Shown here piece after piece: positions 11,601 through 25,239 of a stretch of 64,000 bases of DNA. The notes below the pieces were generated by a model. The model saw only the letters and a list, made by a program, of their open reading frames with translations. It was not told where the DNA came from and searched no databases. The DNA lies in NCBI GenBank assembly GCA_958298945.1, contig OY282607.1:91953270-92017269 (forward strand), read 5' to 3'. Source of the DNA: Atherix ibis. Taxonomy: Eukaryota; Arthropoda; Insecta; Diptera; Athericidae. A program made the position numbers and the translations under genes. Position 1 is the first letter of the stretch. Each line of letters starts with the position of its first letter.

Positions 11601-13783
11601 TTTGAACTTCTTATAGATTGAATACAGTGATCCTATTCAAAGGTGGTCATATTGAGAAATAATTCAGTCAATGTATTTTGAAGAGTATTTTATTGCCGAC
11701 ATTTTAAAAGTAAAATCAAATAAATATGTTGAATATTTCCAGAGATAATTGAATAAATTGAAATACCTTTTATACCTACAAAATTTATGCGGTTAAACTT
11801 TTTTTTTTGTTGTAGCAACTAGTATTTATATATTGGCAATTCTATAAGTTTTTACAAAAATTTGAACATATTTTCAGTTTCTATAACAATATGGAAAAAA
11901 AACTTCAAACCATTTATGATACCTAAAAATTTTTTTTTAATATTTGTGCTTCGACTTAAGCTTAGATTACACTTTGCGTGTAGTGCACGATTTAAAAGTA
12001 AAAATTTCCCTTTTTTTTGCTCGTCAGACAGTTTAATATATGCACGAAATAATGAATATGCAGGCACAGAGTAAATATAGGAACTGTCAAATATCGAGTT
12101 CCCAAAAAGCAACATGAACGACGTTCCGATTAAATCAGCACGCGCGAATGAATCAAGTATAGGTTCGCTCAATTTCACTCTGTCCATGCTTACCACGAGC
12201 AGAAATTGCTCGTTCACGCGCAAACATCGATACTGATCGTATAATTGCACGATGTTTGTGCGTCAGCTAGGAATTTTTGCTGGCGAGCTGTTCGTTTGAT
12301 ACCGAATCATTTGCAGGAGATAAAAGTGTATTATATGCACGGTGTAGTCAAAGATTTAGTGACCCTAAAACAATTGCATCTTGTACGCAGCAGTCTTGAA
12401 TTCGAAGGAAGCCGGTGACGGGGTGCTCTTTAGATGTTGCCAAGTCGCCTGAGTTGTCCCAATGTGTATAGAAATGACAAAAAAATACAAGGATTTTGTC
12501 ATAAAAAAAGCCTTGGTTTATTGTTCTAGAATTAATAGTTTTCGAATACGTTTTATGTTATTCGTTTGGTCAGTTGGAAAAATCCCCTCAAGAGTCTCAA
12601 AATTTCTTTTTGCGTTTAATGAAACAAACTTTTTTTTTACAAGCCCCATCATATTTCATATAAAATTATATTATATTTACTGTAAATTAAAAATAATTTG
12701 TATTTTTGTTTTTATATCTATTTTCAGAATATTCAGAAAGTAAGTAACATCATCTGCTGATACTATCAAAAGGTTTCTTTATTTTTATTTTTAAACAAAT
12801 ATTTATTAATAAATATCCTTTATCATATATCAACCATATGCAAAAATTGTATTCACTTTTATCTTAAGTCATAAAAATTTTAAATGGAAAGAACCGAAAC
12901 AATACTAATAAAAATAATACTGCAAATAATGTAGTGTGGTGAGGTGTATTTTGTTCTTATGTAAAAAAAATCCCAAACACCTGGACTGTCCGATTATGCA
13001 CATAAATAAAAGTATCCTGTATACTTACTTGTTAATATCCTCTTTGATGTTTTTTTTTTGTTGTTGTTGTATGGTGTATACTTTATTCTGCCACAGGTGG
13101 AAACATTGAAAAGCAAACCTCTCACAAATCGGGTATGTTATAAATGAAACATCTGCCAAATACGAATAGTAGTTTACCTGCTGAAAAATTGTTAAAAAAA
13201 ATTGCTTGTAAAATATTGCAGTTATACGAGTTTTATGTTGCTTTGTATAAATTATAGATGAAAAATGCAGAATAATATTAATATTTTCAATAGGATTTTT
13301 TTTATTTAAGAATCATTCAAAAGTTAGATTAATAAGAAAAAGTACATTAGGTGTTTTGAAATACCTCAAAAATAACTCTTTAAATTTCGATTTCAAACAG
13401 TTTATCTTTAAAAAAAAAAAAAAACTATTCTGAATTTCAAATTAAGAACATTTTCGAATTCAAATATAATCAAACGTTTTTTTTAAATGAATAAATAATA
13501 GCAGATATGCCCAAATATTGATATAAATACCCCACAATTGTCTCAATTCTTCTAATTTATTTCGCCGAAGATCTTATTTCCTGGAACTAATGATGATCAA
13601 TTCACAATAATTTTGAAATTTGCACATCTGTTAAGCATATTGTGAATAAAATCGACTATAACTTTTTTACATACGCAAAGAAAAGACTGAAACTTAATGT
13701 TTAAAATAAAAAAAAAACACTTTCAAATTAAAAAAATTAATAAGAAAAAGTATGAAAAATACAAACGAAATTTTTATATAAAA
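11601..13783. other. Spacer with a GC-richer patch
   Basis: The patch 12,080-12,450 is less AT-rich than its surroundings. It overlaps a 132-codon minus-strand frame (11,852-12,250), the longest frame in the window outside the intact mariner. The composition of its C-terminal third simply mirrors AT-rich DNA and no motif is recognisable, so it is not called as a gene. Confidence 0.45.
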
Positions 13784-14547
13784 ACTTATCTAATTTGTTC
13801 TTGTTAAATAAAACACACTTTAAATTCAAATTTTATTTCATTCAATTGCTTGGACGTTGCCATTATGGAATATCTTTTAAATTGCGACCACGTGACTTTT
13901 TTGAAAATTCGGGATTGTAATTCAGCCATTACTTGTGGTTTGTTGGTTTTTAAATACTCTAAAATTTGAGAATTGTCTTCGTAGATACGATCTTTTGCGC
14001 TGCTCTACAATAAAAAGTCAAATGGTGTCAAATCGCACGATCTTGGAGGCCAACTGACATTACTAAATCTTAAAATTCAGAGTCATGTAGCCAAAATTTG
14101 TGGTTTTGTGTGGCTTGCCGTGACGTCTGGATAAAAAGTCTGTTATCACCAAAAAAATCATATCAGATCAGGTAGTCATTTTTTTTGGATACAATGGCTT
14201 CTTCACAGTCATTTGTAGACTTTTAGAGCCTCATATACGGAAATCGTGCTGATTGACGTATCCACCAGAAGAAATTTTATTCTCAAAAAATCAGCACCTA
14301 CAACTTCTTGCTCCAGCACCTAATGAGCCTCATTCTGTTGCAAAATGCACATCAAACAGTCACTTGTGGATTTTTACAACCCCATATATAGCAAATTTAG
14401 TCTCATTCCGTTGTTCAGTGGTAAAACGATCCATAATGCAAAATGACAAACCTTAAACTAAACAAATACCACCTCAGATGACATATATTTCTGACAGCTG
14501 TCAAATAACTTCGGCTATACTTTCCCAACTAAAAAATAGATAACCCT
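13784..14547 (-). mobile_element. Family A copy, both ends present
   Basis: 764 bp. The left end begins TTATCTAATTTGTTCTTGTT and the right end closes with AAAAAATAGATAACCCT. Near the right end is CTGACAGCTGTCAAAT. Within the element about 155 bp occurs twice: CAGTCATTTGTAGAC...GCCTCATATA near 14,205 and CAGTCACTTGTGGAT...CCCCATATA near 14,360. The transposase remnant on the minus strand is full of stops. Confidence 0.8.
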
Positions 14548-15740
14548 GCATCCATCTTAAAGAAAGTTGTTAATTTCAAAATGGTTCTGAAATTTTATTA
14601 AATGAAAACTTAATTTAAATAAAATTCTCTTGAGAGATATTAAAAATAATTTTTGTACAATTTCCACAATCAAAATGCATTTTGGAAAAATTACAGACGA
14701 ATTGTAAAAATCTTCAATATTATTTGTACAGCAAAAAGCAGCTCTTAAAGTTACACAAATTGTTTAGTAATTTTTCTAATGTGAAAATTTTTTCATATTT
14801 TTAAAAAAAAAAATTTTTTTTGCCAATAGTTTTTTTTTATTATCAAAATACGCAAATAATCACATTAGAAATATTCCAAAAAAGGCAATTTTTAAGCTTT
14901 TATGATAAATTTTCATACCAGATGTGTCCGCATAAATGGCGTATTACTAGAGACTGGAAACTGGAGACTGGATAATGTGAAAACAATTTCTAACCATTTC
15001 GAGTTTTTATTTTCTGGCGATAGTAAATGTTCATGTGTTAATGTTTATGTTATTGCATTCAATTTCACATATTTTGTGGATTAGAGTAACTCTAAATTTA
15101 TATGAAAATAATATTATCTTAAGAGAAACACCACAGACCCTTCGTTCATTTTTACGTTACTGGTAAAGAATTTGAAAATTGATTTATAATCGAAAATATT
15201 ATCGATTTATGATTAACGAGAATTGGAATTTTTATTTCGTATATATATATAAAAAAATATGAAAAGATTTCTCAACAATATCTTAGAATTAATATATTCT
15301 TAATGATGAATGCTCGTTAATATTGGAAGCTACGAACTAAAAAAAATACTTTGTTATTTTTTTTTTAATGGAAAATTTATAGTATTTTTTGGTTTCTCCT
15401 TAAGCGTAATACTAACATAGATTAATTGTTGTCCAAGTGAAAAATTATCCATCATTTTATCATAAACATTTTTGATTTCTTATTAAATGTCATAATTGTG
15501 TATTAATTTTCTTTATTTATTATAAAGATATCAAAATAAAATTTGATTTTTTGAAGAGCTATTAATTTTTCTTAATTAAATAGATTTGAGAAAGAGAAGC
15601 AACTCTATTTAATAGAAAATATATACTTTATTCCTTCTCGTTTTAAATCAAATAATTATATTTTGGTACAATAAATTATAACAAAATGTCTATTTTTTCT
15701 AAACGTAAAAATTAAAAATTAAAATACTGTTGGAAGTAGC
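14548..15740. other. AT-rich spacer
   Basis: Homopolymer and TA-rich DNA, including a short TA microsatellite near 15,240. No feature was recognised. Confidence 0.55.
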
Positions 15741-16257
15741 GTGTTAACTGTTTAGTGATTTAGAAAGTATAGCCGTGTCATGTAACAGCTGTCACACATC
15801 AGGCATTGATCATTTAACCACCAAATGAGACGGTAGCGTTGCAAAAATATACTACAAAAAAAATTTTCTTCACCGATGAGGCTCATTTTTTGCTCAGTGG
15901 GTCCGTCAGTTAGTAAAGTTCTTCTATATGCGGCTCTGAAAACCCACAAGTAACTATGGAGAGCCACTCTATGAATCATTTCTACAAAAACCTTTTACCA
16001 AAGTGGTGATTCTGCAGTGGTCACGTTTTTCAAAATTTGCTTTAGTGATGAGGCTCATTTCTGAGCAAAATTAACATACATGGGGCTCTGAAAATCCACA
16101 AGTGACTCTGGAGCAGCTAATGTACGTTTAAAAATGTGTCATTGCAGCTATTGGACTGATGTTATATTCCATAAATAATGACAAGGTCCAAACAATATAA
16201 TTAAATAAAAATTTAATTGAAATTTGAATTTTTAAGTGTGGTTTATTGGATAACCCT
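15741..16257 (+). mobile_element. Family A copy, shortened and partly duplicated
   Basis: Plus-strand copy. The left terminus is diverged (GTGATTTAGAAAGTATAGCC, then ACAGCTGTCA at 15,784). The block FFTDEAHFLLS (from TTTTCTTCACCGATGAGGCT at about 15,860) keeps the first catalytic Asp. A second GATGAGGCTCATTT block lies about 170 bp further on, so part of the element is repeated. After this the transposase centre is missing, and the element passes directly to its right end (TTATTGGATAACCCT, 16,257). Confidence 0.75.
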
Positions 16258-19200
16258 CTATAGTCATATGGTATCATTAAGACTCAACAAATTTCAATGC
16301 CCATTTCTTATCCAATTTACCCCAATATCGAAAAAACTATTATTTATTTACGAGCATCTGATATATTTTTAAAGCATTCCTTTCGAAAAAATATATTTTC
16401 TTCCTGTAAAATTTAAATCAAAATCCAATACTAAAAAACTACTGAATATAAAAGTTTTTTTCTCGCAATTAAATTTATATAAAAAATATACAAAATACAA
16501 AATTAGATACTACCCTTGCTCTCTCCTTAATCGTTACCCCAACCCAAATACATTAATCGTACGGTTTTGACAATTATTCAAATATTATATTCACCACTAT
16601 TCGTAATTAGTCATTAAATTAACCATATCTTCGTTAGGTAATAGTATGACTGGTGAGTTTAGAAAGAAATTTATTATGGATTTGTTATTGATACAAAATT
16701 ATATTTTCTGTTAATTATTTTATATCGTCGATTATAGTAATAATTACTATTGAAAAGAAACACATTAAAACTCTCTATGCTAGTTAAATAGTAATAATGA
16801 TAACTCATACATGATTATGACAATAAGTAGAAAGTTGTGACTATGATTAGTGACATTGGTTTGTACGTGCTATGCATGCAAGAAACTATTGGGGCCCAAT
16901 TTTCGAGTACAACAGTTGAAGCACAATTCGGCCATTACTATCATCTCCATTTATTATACAATAGAATTAACGCAGGAAATAATATTATTTAAAATAAACA
17001 GAAAAAATATTTTTTTTTTTTACAAATAAAAAAACAATTTGTTCTAATCTATTTTTAATGATACTAAAAACTACTTAAAGATTAAAGAAGACAAAGAAAA
17101 AAAACAAGATTTATTTTATTTTCAATTAAATTATCTGAAATATTCTTGTAACCAAAATATTTCTATAAGACTTTCTTTAAAAATTTACAATGAATCACGA
17201 ACAAAAAAGAATGATTGTTTTTGCTACCAAATCGAAAAGACAGCAAAAAAATCCAACAAAAAGAAAACCCACTTAAAAAAATAGCTGGCAATTCAGATGA
17301 TTCCTCTTCAAGGTCTATCTTTTGATTCCGTTACCGGTAAACGTACTTAAGAAATTGCATATTTGGTAAATCATTCGAAAATGATTGCTCAGATACCGTA
17401 TTTATCCTCTCCAAAGAAAACGACAAGGTCTTCTTCGTTTTTTTTTATTTTTTTTTTATAATTTATCGATTGATTTGTTGCAGGCAGATTTTAATACTCA
17501 TATTTTGAGCATTGCTATGAGAGAGAGGAGAAAAAGAAAAGATTTGCAAATCTTGTGAAAAGTAAAATATTATCCAGAAGCAAAAGTATTGAAAATAAAA
17601 GGAATTCAAAGTAGAAATATACAATAAGATAGGCTAGGCAGGGCAGTTAAGATATGATGATGTGTTTTTTAAGGAAATAAAAACGCCTTGCTTTTTATGG
17701 CGTCGACCATCGTTCAGTGTGGTTTCTTTCTTATTGCACAACGAGACAATCTCCAACGAACGCTTTCGGAGATGGTGGTGAATACGAGTACTTGAGTGAT
17801 TCTATCTTTTTGCAATCGATCCGGTTTTGGAAACTTGAATCATCAACGCTATATTTGTTGGTTGATGACTGGACTGAATTGAAGTTGGTATGGAATGGAA
17901 ATGGCACGGAACGGGATGGAATGGGATAGCATGGATTCGATTGGAGTTAACTGAACCTCAGACCTCTCGTTCATGGTCCAATTTTATTCCTCCAATTATT
18001 TCGGTTATGTTTTCCTTCATCGTTTGTATCGGTAATCAATCTGTACGATGAATCAGTTCAGATTGAATTTGGTTGTTTTTTTTGCTATTAATGGCAATAA
18101 TTCGAATTTTTCTAAAAACAAAAAACCAAATCAAATGGCCGTGTAATGAGCAGGCAGGTGTAATTACTGTACGCGACTAATATCGCGGAAGCAATTCAAG
18201 ATCAACAGATATTATGACCTTAACGTAGCACATTTTTAAAACAATCTAGATGCACAGAAATTTCTGAACTTTTACACGTACCAATGAATAAGTGTACTCG
18301 TACATAGCCGATATGCCAATGTCAGTGTTTAACAAGTATGACTATTTACAAGCCTCGTACACGAACTGATATGAGATTGTGATTAATTTTATCTATTCGG
18401 CTAGATTCCAGTTGATATTAAAGTAAGTATTTATTGCTATCTAGATATGATCAGTTATATATAGTTCAGTGGCATGATTATATTAATACCGTTAGTGATA
18501 TGTACGGTCACTTACCTAGAAGATCATTAATTTATGGGTTCTAGTCAAGCGTAAAATTTCATACCATATTCCTTATACACGAACCACAATCTCAACTGTT
18601 ATACTTATTTGGCACATTCAGTCAAGTGCAGAGATTTATTTTGTTGTTGTTATAAGGTCTCTGTGACAAGCAGCATAGGCCAATTTTATAGCGCCACGAC
18701 CATGAGGTCAGAGCACAGATTTATTATTGTTGTAAATAAGCATATGCCAATTACAAAAAAAAGACCATGACAATCTACTGAACCAAAACATTTTGTACCA
18801 TATATAAAAATAAAATTTCGCCTATGGCATTAATGGCAATCATATTTTGCTGACAGAAGGAAATTATTGCTTAATCAAAGGTATACATAGAAAATCGCCG
18901 CTCTTTTGTATAAGATTTAGCATAGAAATAATCGAATATATTTCCTTCAATAGATTTAATAGAAATGGAGACTATTTAATAGGAAAATCAGTTTTTTTTT
19001 GGGGGGGGGGGATAATAAATATGAGTATTCTAAGTATTCGAATAAATTACGAATTAATACAATATTTGTTGGGTCTTCAAGAATTTTCGTTTGTTCGAAA
19101 ATTCCTATTCTTATATAATACAAGTAATATTGGATGACTATTAATTTAACTTATAAATCAATTTTCATCGTTCGATAAGTTTCTGAAATTGAAAAAAATA

Positions 19201-19630
19201 TTAATAAAATGATAGATTTTTGTAATGAAGTTTATGGAATTTTGTAGAGAAAATAAGATAATCCAAAGTAAATTGCTAGTACTTTATTTGAACAGCGACT
19301 CTATATTCGATGAGTTGTCAATTCTAGAGAGATGAATGTACTTCTCTATTTAAAATAAATCTACCATCGTATATTATTCATTATTGAAAAATCTCAACCT
19401 TTTCAATAGTATAATAAATTACTTGAAAATTGTTAAAATGACGACTAAGAAAAAAAAAAAATGTTTAAGATAAATTTTTATTATTAAATATTAGATAGAT
19501 TTTTGAGATAAATTATACTGAATCAGACATTCATCGTTTTAGTTTTTTTTTTTCTTAACTTAAATAAAAATAATATTAGTGGAAGAACACATATTATAAT
19601 TATAAGAATACTATCGAAAATTCTAAAATG
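16258..19630. other. 3.4-kb spacer, no gene recognised
   Basis: Contains TACGAGTA at 17,783 and TACTCGTA at 18,295, a run of 11 G at 19,001-19,011, and a purine-rich GGAATGG-type patch near 17,890-17,935. The patch 17,700-17,950 is GC-richer and has a 70-codon frame without recognisable motifs. A 33-base word at 18,678-18,710 recurs at 29,575-29,606. Confidence 0.5.
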
Positions 19631-21137
19631 TAATCTAATTTGTGCTTTAGAAAGTAAAGTTAAATAAAAAAAAAATACTTAAAATCTAGATCTTAATAAA
19701 TTTTTTATTTTCCTATATTCGCCATTATGCATATAATATAACATCATTCAAAAGGCTGCCAAGAGACTTCTTGTAGGACTCAATCCTTTTGAGATGTTTT
19801 TTTATGACTTTTTTTTTAGGACTCGATTATTTTGTGGTGATTTTTGATGATCTTGAATGCCAATTGACATCAACAAATTTGAAAATTACGCGTGCTGGCC
19901 AATTGTCATCAACAAATCCAAAATATGTCATGTTGTGTTGCTTCTGGCGCGATCTTCTTGAAACCACATATGGTTCAGATAAAAATTTTCAAGTTCCAAA
20001 AAAAAAATCGGTAATTATTGGGCTATAGCTATCAGAATTCATGATAACGGGCTGTCCTTCTTCATTTTCAAATAAAACCTTTAGACCAAAACACACACGG
20101 GGCAGTCGCTTTTCGCGAATACAATGGCTTGTCCAGAGTTACTTGTGGGCTTTTTGAGCTCCATATATACGAGGTCTATTCAAAAAGTATCACGAATTTT
20201 GAATTTCCGCTGGTTACGTTTATTCAATTTTCGATTTTTTGTGGCGTTGTATTGGTACTCATGTCTCTCACTTATGCCGACAAGTTCGGCCATTTTGAAT
20301 GTTCAGTTAATTTTTGACATTTGCTTTGCTTGCACGTGTTTTGACTCGCCTTCGATTTTTGCTCAATTTTGACCAAATACAGCATCGCATTGACATTGCT
20401 AAGGAGCTGTTGGACTCTGCCCGCGACGACGAATCATGCGTTTATAGTTATGGTGACGAATCATGGGCTTATGGTTATGACGTGGAAACCAAAGCTCAAT
20501 CATCCCAATGGATGCTGCCGCACGATCCAAGACCGAAAAAGCGCGCCAAGTTTTCTTCGATTGCAGGAGCGTGGTGCATCATGAGGTCTTGCCACAAGGT
20601 AGAACAGTCAATAAGGAATATTACCTGCAAATTATGCGAAAGTGGCGCAAAGCAATCCGTCAGAAACGCCCGGATTTGTGGAAGAACAAAAATTGACTTT
20701 TGCCATTTTTGGCCAAAAACAACACACTCATAATGCCGCAGCCACCGTATTCCCCAGATCTGGCCCCCTCTTATTCCCGAAACTGAAGAGCCCCATGAAA
20801 GGACGACGCTACGCTACGATTGAGGAAATAAGGACGGCATCGAAGGAGGAGCTGAACAAGATCACAAAAAATGATTTTTTGAAGTGCTTCGAGGATTGGA
20901 AAAAACGTTGGCACAAGTGTGTAATATCTGGTGGGAATTACTTTGAAGGGGACAAAATAGATATTCATGAATAAATAAATAATTTTTGCAAAAGCACAAA
21001 ATTCGCGATACTTTTTGAACAGACCTCGTAGCAATTTCGCTGCGAACTGAGCCTCATCACTAAAGAAAATTTTCTCGTTGAGTCCGCCATAGTGGGGGTA
21101 CTTTTCAATTGTCACAAAAATGGGAAACCTTGTAATG
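19631..21137 (-). mobile_element. Family A copy interrupted by mariner B2
   Basis: The left end is at TAATCTAATTTGTGCTTTAG (19,631). Family A sequence runs to GAGCTCCATATA at 20,169, is broken by the mariner, and resumes at 21,031 with GCAATTTCGCTGCGAACTGA, which is the expected continuation. The right end is eroded after GGGAAACCTTGTAATGG. A small internal repeat (CCAATTGACATCAACAAAT and CCAATTGTCATCAACAAAT) lies near 19,860-19,920. Confidence 0.8.
20170..21028 (+). mobile_element. Family B mariner copy B2 with transposase relic
   Basis: 859 bp flanked by TA (20,168-20,169 and 21,029-21,030). The ends CGAGGTCTATTCAAAAAGTA and its inverted counterpart are complete. The relic preserves FDQ-KQHRIDIAKELLDS-like sequence, GDESW, VNKEYYLQ, YSPDLAP and a C-terminus close to FEGDKIDIHE. 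Two deletions shared with copies B3 and B5 remove the N-terminal DNA-binding half (junction TTTTTGC/TCAATTT) and the second catalytic motif (KNKN-LLPFLAKNN instead of ...HHDNAPAH...). It could only have moved with a transposase supplied elsewhere. Confidence 0.92.
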
Positions 21138-22806
21138 GCGCTAAGAATTTATATATCATATTAAATTAACAAATAAAAACTATTGAAAATGGTTCGTCCA
21201 ATCAAAAATTAAATTTCAAGATAATCACTGTAATTTTTGTTTTGTGTGACTTCATTAATTTGGTATTACAGTTCTCGTGCGTGTGACTTCTATTTTGAAA
21301 AAAAGTTCATTTTATAAGAGTAATAATTGTTTTTAAAGATGAATATATAAAAGTAAATTGCAATAACATAAAATTTTGCAAAAAAAAAATTAACGTTTGC
21401 TGACTAACTCAAAGATATAAAATTATGGTAACTAGTTCATAAAAAAAATCCTAATAAATTATCTTGAATTTTTTAGGTACTGTTTTTCTCATTGCTTTTT
21501 ACAAAATTTTTATCATAATAATGCACCGGAAATAGTTAAAACTGTTTGGGCAATATTCACAAGTTCACAATATCATAAAGATTAAAAAATCGTACAAAAT
21601 TTAATATTTTTTTCAATTGCGTATGAGATTAAATGGTAGATTTTAATTTATGTGGTTTAAAAAAATTAATTTTTCTAATATAAATGCAACGCGTTGAATA
21701 ATATGCAACTACGAGTATACATGATGTCCCTAATACTAAATATATCATATCTATTATATCATTTTAAAGAAGCTGCCTACATACTACAATTTAATCATGA
21801 GTATGGAAATTCGTCTGGTTGCGAGTATATTAATCACCCGCCCATTATTTGAATCTTTTGCAATGATGTCATATTAAGTTGCAGATCGTATTAATAATAT
21901 AACATTTTCAGTGACTATTAACTACAAACTTGTACGTAGGATGTAAATCTTTGTAATAATTTTGCAAACGTTTTGCTAAAACCATTCGTGAATCTCTCTT
22001 GCAACAATTTGCAATTTGATCTGAAAAATAGTCTACTGAATTGGTTGTTTGTAAAATGCTAAGTGTCATGAGATCGAACACTTTGTTCACGGTCATCTAC
22101 TTTTAACCAATTGATAGGTAACTCCAATAACTTCTTCTGCAAATAATTTCATTCACTATTATTAATGGAAAAAAAAACTCTCTTATTATTTGTGATAAAA
22201 TTTCAGCTTTTATAAAATTTAGAATTTAAAATATTTCCAAATTTATTCTCAACAAGAACAAAGTCCCATATTTAAATATTGAAATTACGAATTTGTTAAT
22301 ATTTAAAAAAAAATCCATTATCGTAGATAGTCGGAAGTTGAATTATTATGCACAGAAACGACAATTCAACTTGGAATCCAACAATAATGCTTGGTGAGTC
22401 ACTCTTTTTCAGTGCTAACGGAAGGATATTTCCCAACTTCCAGAACGAATGAGTCAGCTTTTAGCTTGCATTAGTTTCGTTTGCAATTTAATGAAAATAC
22501 TAAATCGACATGAGTACTAGTGTGGTTTCATAGTGCTTGTAGTAAGACTTCTAGACAGATAATTTCGTTCTAGTTCTACAAACAAAACTCTGTCAACATA
22601 AAATAGCTTTTACTTATGTTCATTTAGTTTTTGTAGAAATTCTTTATGTCAAGTTATCCCATGAATGCGACCGATAGAGTAGCTTTCCACAAGAATTTTC
22701 TTAATATAGAAATTATACCATTGCTGGTGCATTATTTAAATTCAAACATTTGCTTTATGTTAAAATATTCGAAAATATAGTTTTTGTTTGATTTTCTAAA
22801 TAAAAT
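21138..22806. other. AT-rich spacer
   Basis: TACGAGTA lies at 21,710. The patch 22,330-22,700 is slightly GC-richer, without a recognisable frame. Confidence 0.5.
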
Positions 22807-23482
22807 GGCTTATTCAATTTGGGCGTTGAATGTAAAATTAAATAAAATAGGATCGTGTTTACGCAGACAATACTCAAAACGTTAGAGCATTTAAAAACGA
22901 AATTCCGTTAAGTAACGGTCGAATTATATCCCGAAATATACGAAAATATATTGAACATAACCTCAAAAAAATCTATTCATTATATTACGAAGACATTGCC
23001 ATTACGCAATGTCAAAAGACTTCTTGCGTTAAATTTCACGATCTTGGAGGCCAATTGACATTACCAATGAAATCTTGCTTTCTGGGAACAATCAAAAATG
23101 TGTCGTGTTGTGTGGCTTGTGGCGGCGTCTTATCAAAAACCACATATGGGGAAGATTCTAATTTTAAGTTAACAGTCAAATAAGTCAGTTATCATAGGGC
23201 TCATAATTGATGATAACGGTTTAGCCTTCTTCATTTTAAAAAAAAAATCGATTCAATGACATCTTCAGACCAAAGTGCTTGTGGGTTTTCAGAGCCCCAT
23301 ATAGGGTAATTCTGCTCTTTGACGTATTCACCGATCGAGAAATTAGCCTCGTTATGACAACCATAATCTCCTCATAAAACGCGAAACGTGACTACTGCAA
23401 AATCACCAATTTTGTAAAAAAAATTTATAATTTAAGAGATCCATAATGCTGAATGGCAAAGGAAGTGTTTCATTGGATAACA
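22807..23482 (-). mobile_element. Family A copy with an inverted internal segment
   Basis: The left end reads TTATTCAATTTGGGCG (22,810). From about 22,858 to 22,975 the sequence (GTTTACGCAGACAATACTCA to ACCTCAAAAAAATC) runs opposite to the rest of the element: it is the C-terminal transposase stretch in plus-strand orientation, while sequence after 22,985 (GACATTGCCATTACGCAATG) is minus-oriented. The right end reaches TTGGATAAC at 23,479, exactly where mariner B3 begins. Confidence 0.7.
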
Positions 23483-23484
23483 TA

Positions 23485-24293
23485 CGATGTCTGTTCAAAA
23501 AGTATCACGAATTTTGTGTTTTTTCAAAAATTATTTATTTATTCATGAATATCTATTTTGTTCCCTTCAAAGTAATCTCCACCAAATATTAACATTTTTG
23601 CCAACGTTTTTTCCAATCCTCGAAAGCTAGCGTAGCGTCGTCCTTTCATAGGGCTCTTCAGTTTCGGGAAGAAGAAAAAGTCACAGGGGGCCAGATCTGG
23701 GGAATACGGTGGCTGCGGCATTATTAGTGTGTTGCTTTTGGCCAAAAATGCCAAAAGCCAATTTTTGTTCTTCCACAAAGCCGGACGGTTCTGGCGGATT
23801 GCTTCCCGCAACTTTCGTATAACTTGCAGGTAATATTCCTTATTGACCGCTCTACCCTGTGGCAAAAACTCATGATGCACCACGCCCCTGCATTCGAAAA
23901 AAAACTGTACGCAAAACCTTCACATTCGACCTCGTGCGGCAGTATCCATTGGAATGATTGAGTTTTGGTTTCTACGGCATAAGCATAAACCCATGATTCG
24001 TCACCAGTTATGACCCTCTGGAGCAAATTTAGGTCTTCGCGGACAGAGTCCAACAGCTCCGTAGCAATGTTAATGCGATGCTGTTTTTGGTCGAAATTGA
24101 GCAAAAATCGAAGACGAGCAAAAACACGTGCAAGCAAAGCAGCTGTCAGAAATTAAGTGAACATTCAAAATGGCCGAACTTATCGGCATAAATGAGAGAC
24201 ATGAGTACCAACATAATGCCACAAAAAATCAAAAATCGAATATACGTAACCCGCGAAAATTCAAAATTCACGATACTTTTTGAACAGACCTCG
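23485..24293 (-). mobile_element. Family B mariner copy B3 with transposase relic
   Basis: 809 bp on the minus strand, with both TIRs and TA on both sides (23,483 and 24,294). Read on the minus strand, the relic runs LLARVFARLRFLLNFDQKQH, NLLQRVITGDESWVYAY, HHEFLPQGRAVNKEYYLQVI, PPYSPDLAPCDFF and ends NKIDIHE. It carries the same two deletions as B2 and B5, so the N-terminal half and the second catalytic Asp are missing, and it also has frameshifts near 23,900. It lies at the very tip of a family A copy. Confidence 0.9.
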
Positions 24294-24295
24294 TA

Positions 24296-25239
24296 TGTAT
24301 TGTAGATGACAGCTTTAACAAAAAATTAATATTTCGTTTTTTATATTAAAACAAAATGCTTTGAAAAACAACGAAAGAATCCCTTTTTTTTAGGGAATCT
24401 CCTCTCTGCTAACTTCCCTTTTAAAAGTTTAAATCCTTTCTTAATCTGTAATATGTAACCTAAAATAATATTTGAAATTTTTGTAATTTTTTTTTTAAAA
24501 TATATTTTTCAATTGTTCTACACTGTAAATATAATATTTTTTCTCAATTTTATATTGAAAGTTGACCAACATTTTTTATTTTAATAACTCATATTTTAGA
24601 TAGGATATAAATGACAAAAGAATGCTTACACAAATTACTCCAAATAAATATTTAAAAGTGCAATTATTTAGACGTTGTATCAAAATAAAGATGTACAATT
24701 ATAAGTAATGAAGTTTTTTTTTAAACAAAAAATATTTCTCATTTCATACCATTACCTTAAAATTATCATGTAGAATATCTACTCATAATATTTCGAAAAT
24801 TATCTAAACATTTCGCTTCAAAGCGGATTTAGGCTCACTTCATAAAATATTCATTCCATCATCTCATTAAGTATGTCAGAGTTAAATAAGAATTTATAAT
24901 TTTACAAAACTGTTTTCTAATTGTAAGTTAAATCACAAAATTTCATACTAAGTACAAAGAAATGTTTGTCAAATATTTTTTTAAATTTTTAACTCCGTTT
25001 TTTTTCCTGGATTTAGCACAATTTACTTTGCTGAATTGCGGTCGCAAATATTTTTGTTAATTTTGGCTAACTGACCTAGAGCAGCAACTTTTAAAGTTTA
25101 AACCTTTTATACGTACATGCACAAATTACTTTTTAAAAGATTACAAATATTTAAACGGATAAATTTCTGATTGATTTAATGTATAAATAAAATTTAAAAA
25201 AAAAACGAATTTCAAGTTTAAAAAATTATTAAATTATAC
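24296..25239. other. AT-rich spacer
   Basis: Nothing recognised; long A/T runs throughout. Confidence 0.55.

Noticed and set aside
11852..12250. 132-codon minus-strand open frame
   Set aside because: No recognisable motif, and it overlaps a plus-strand frame of equal quality. Much of it is Phe/Leu/Lys text expected from AT-rich DNA.
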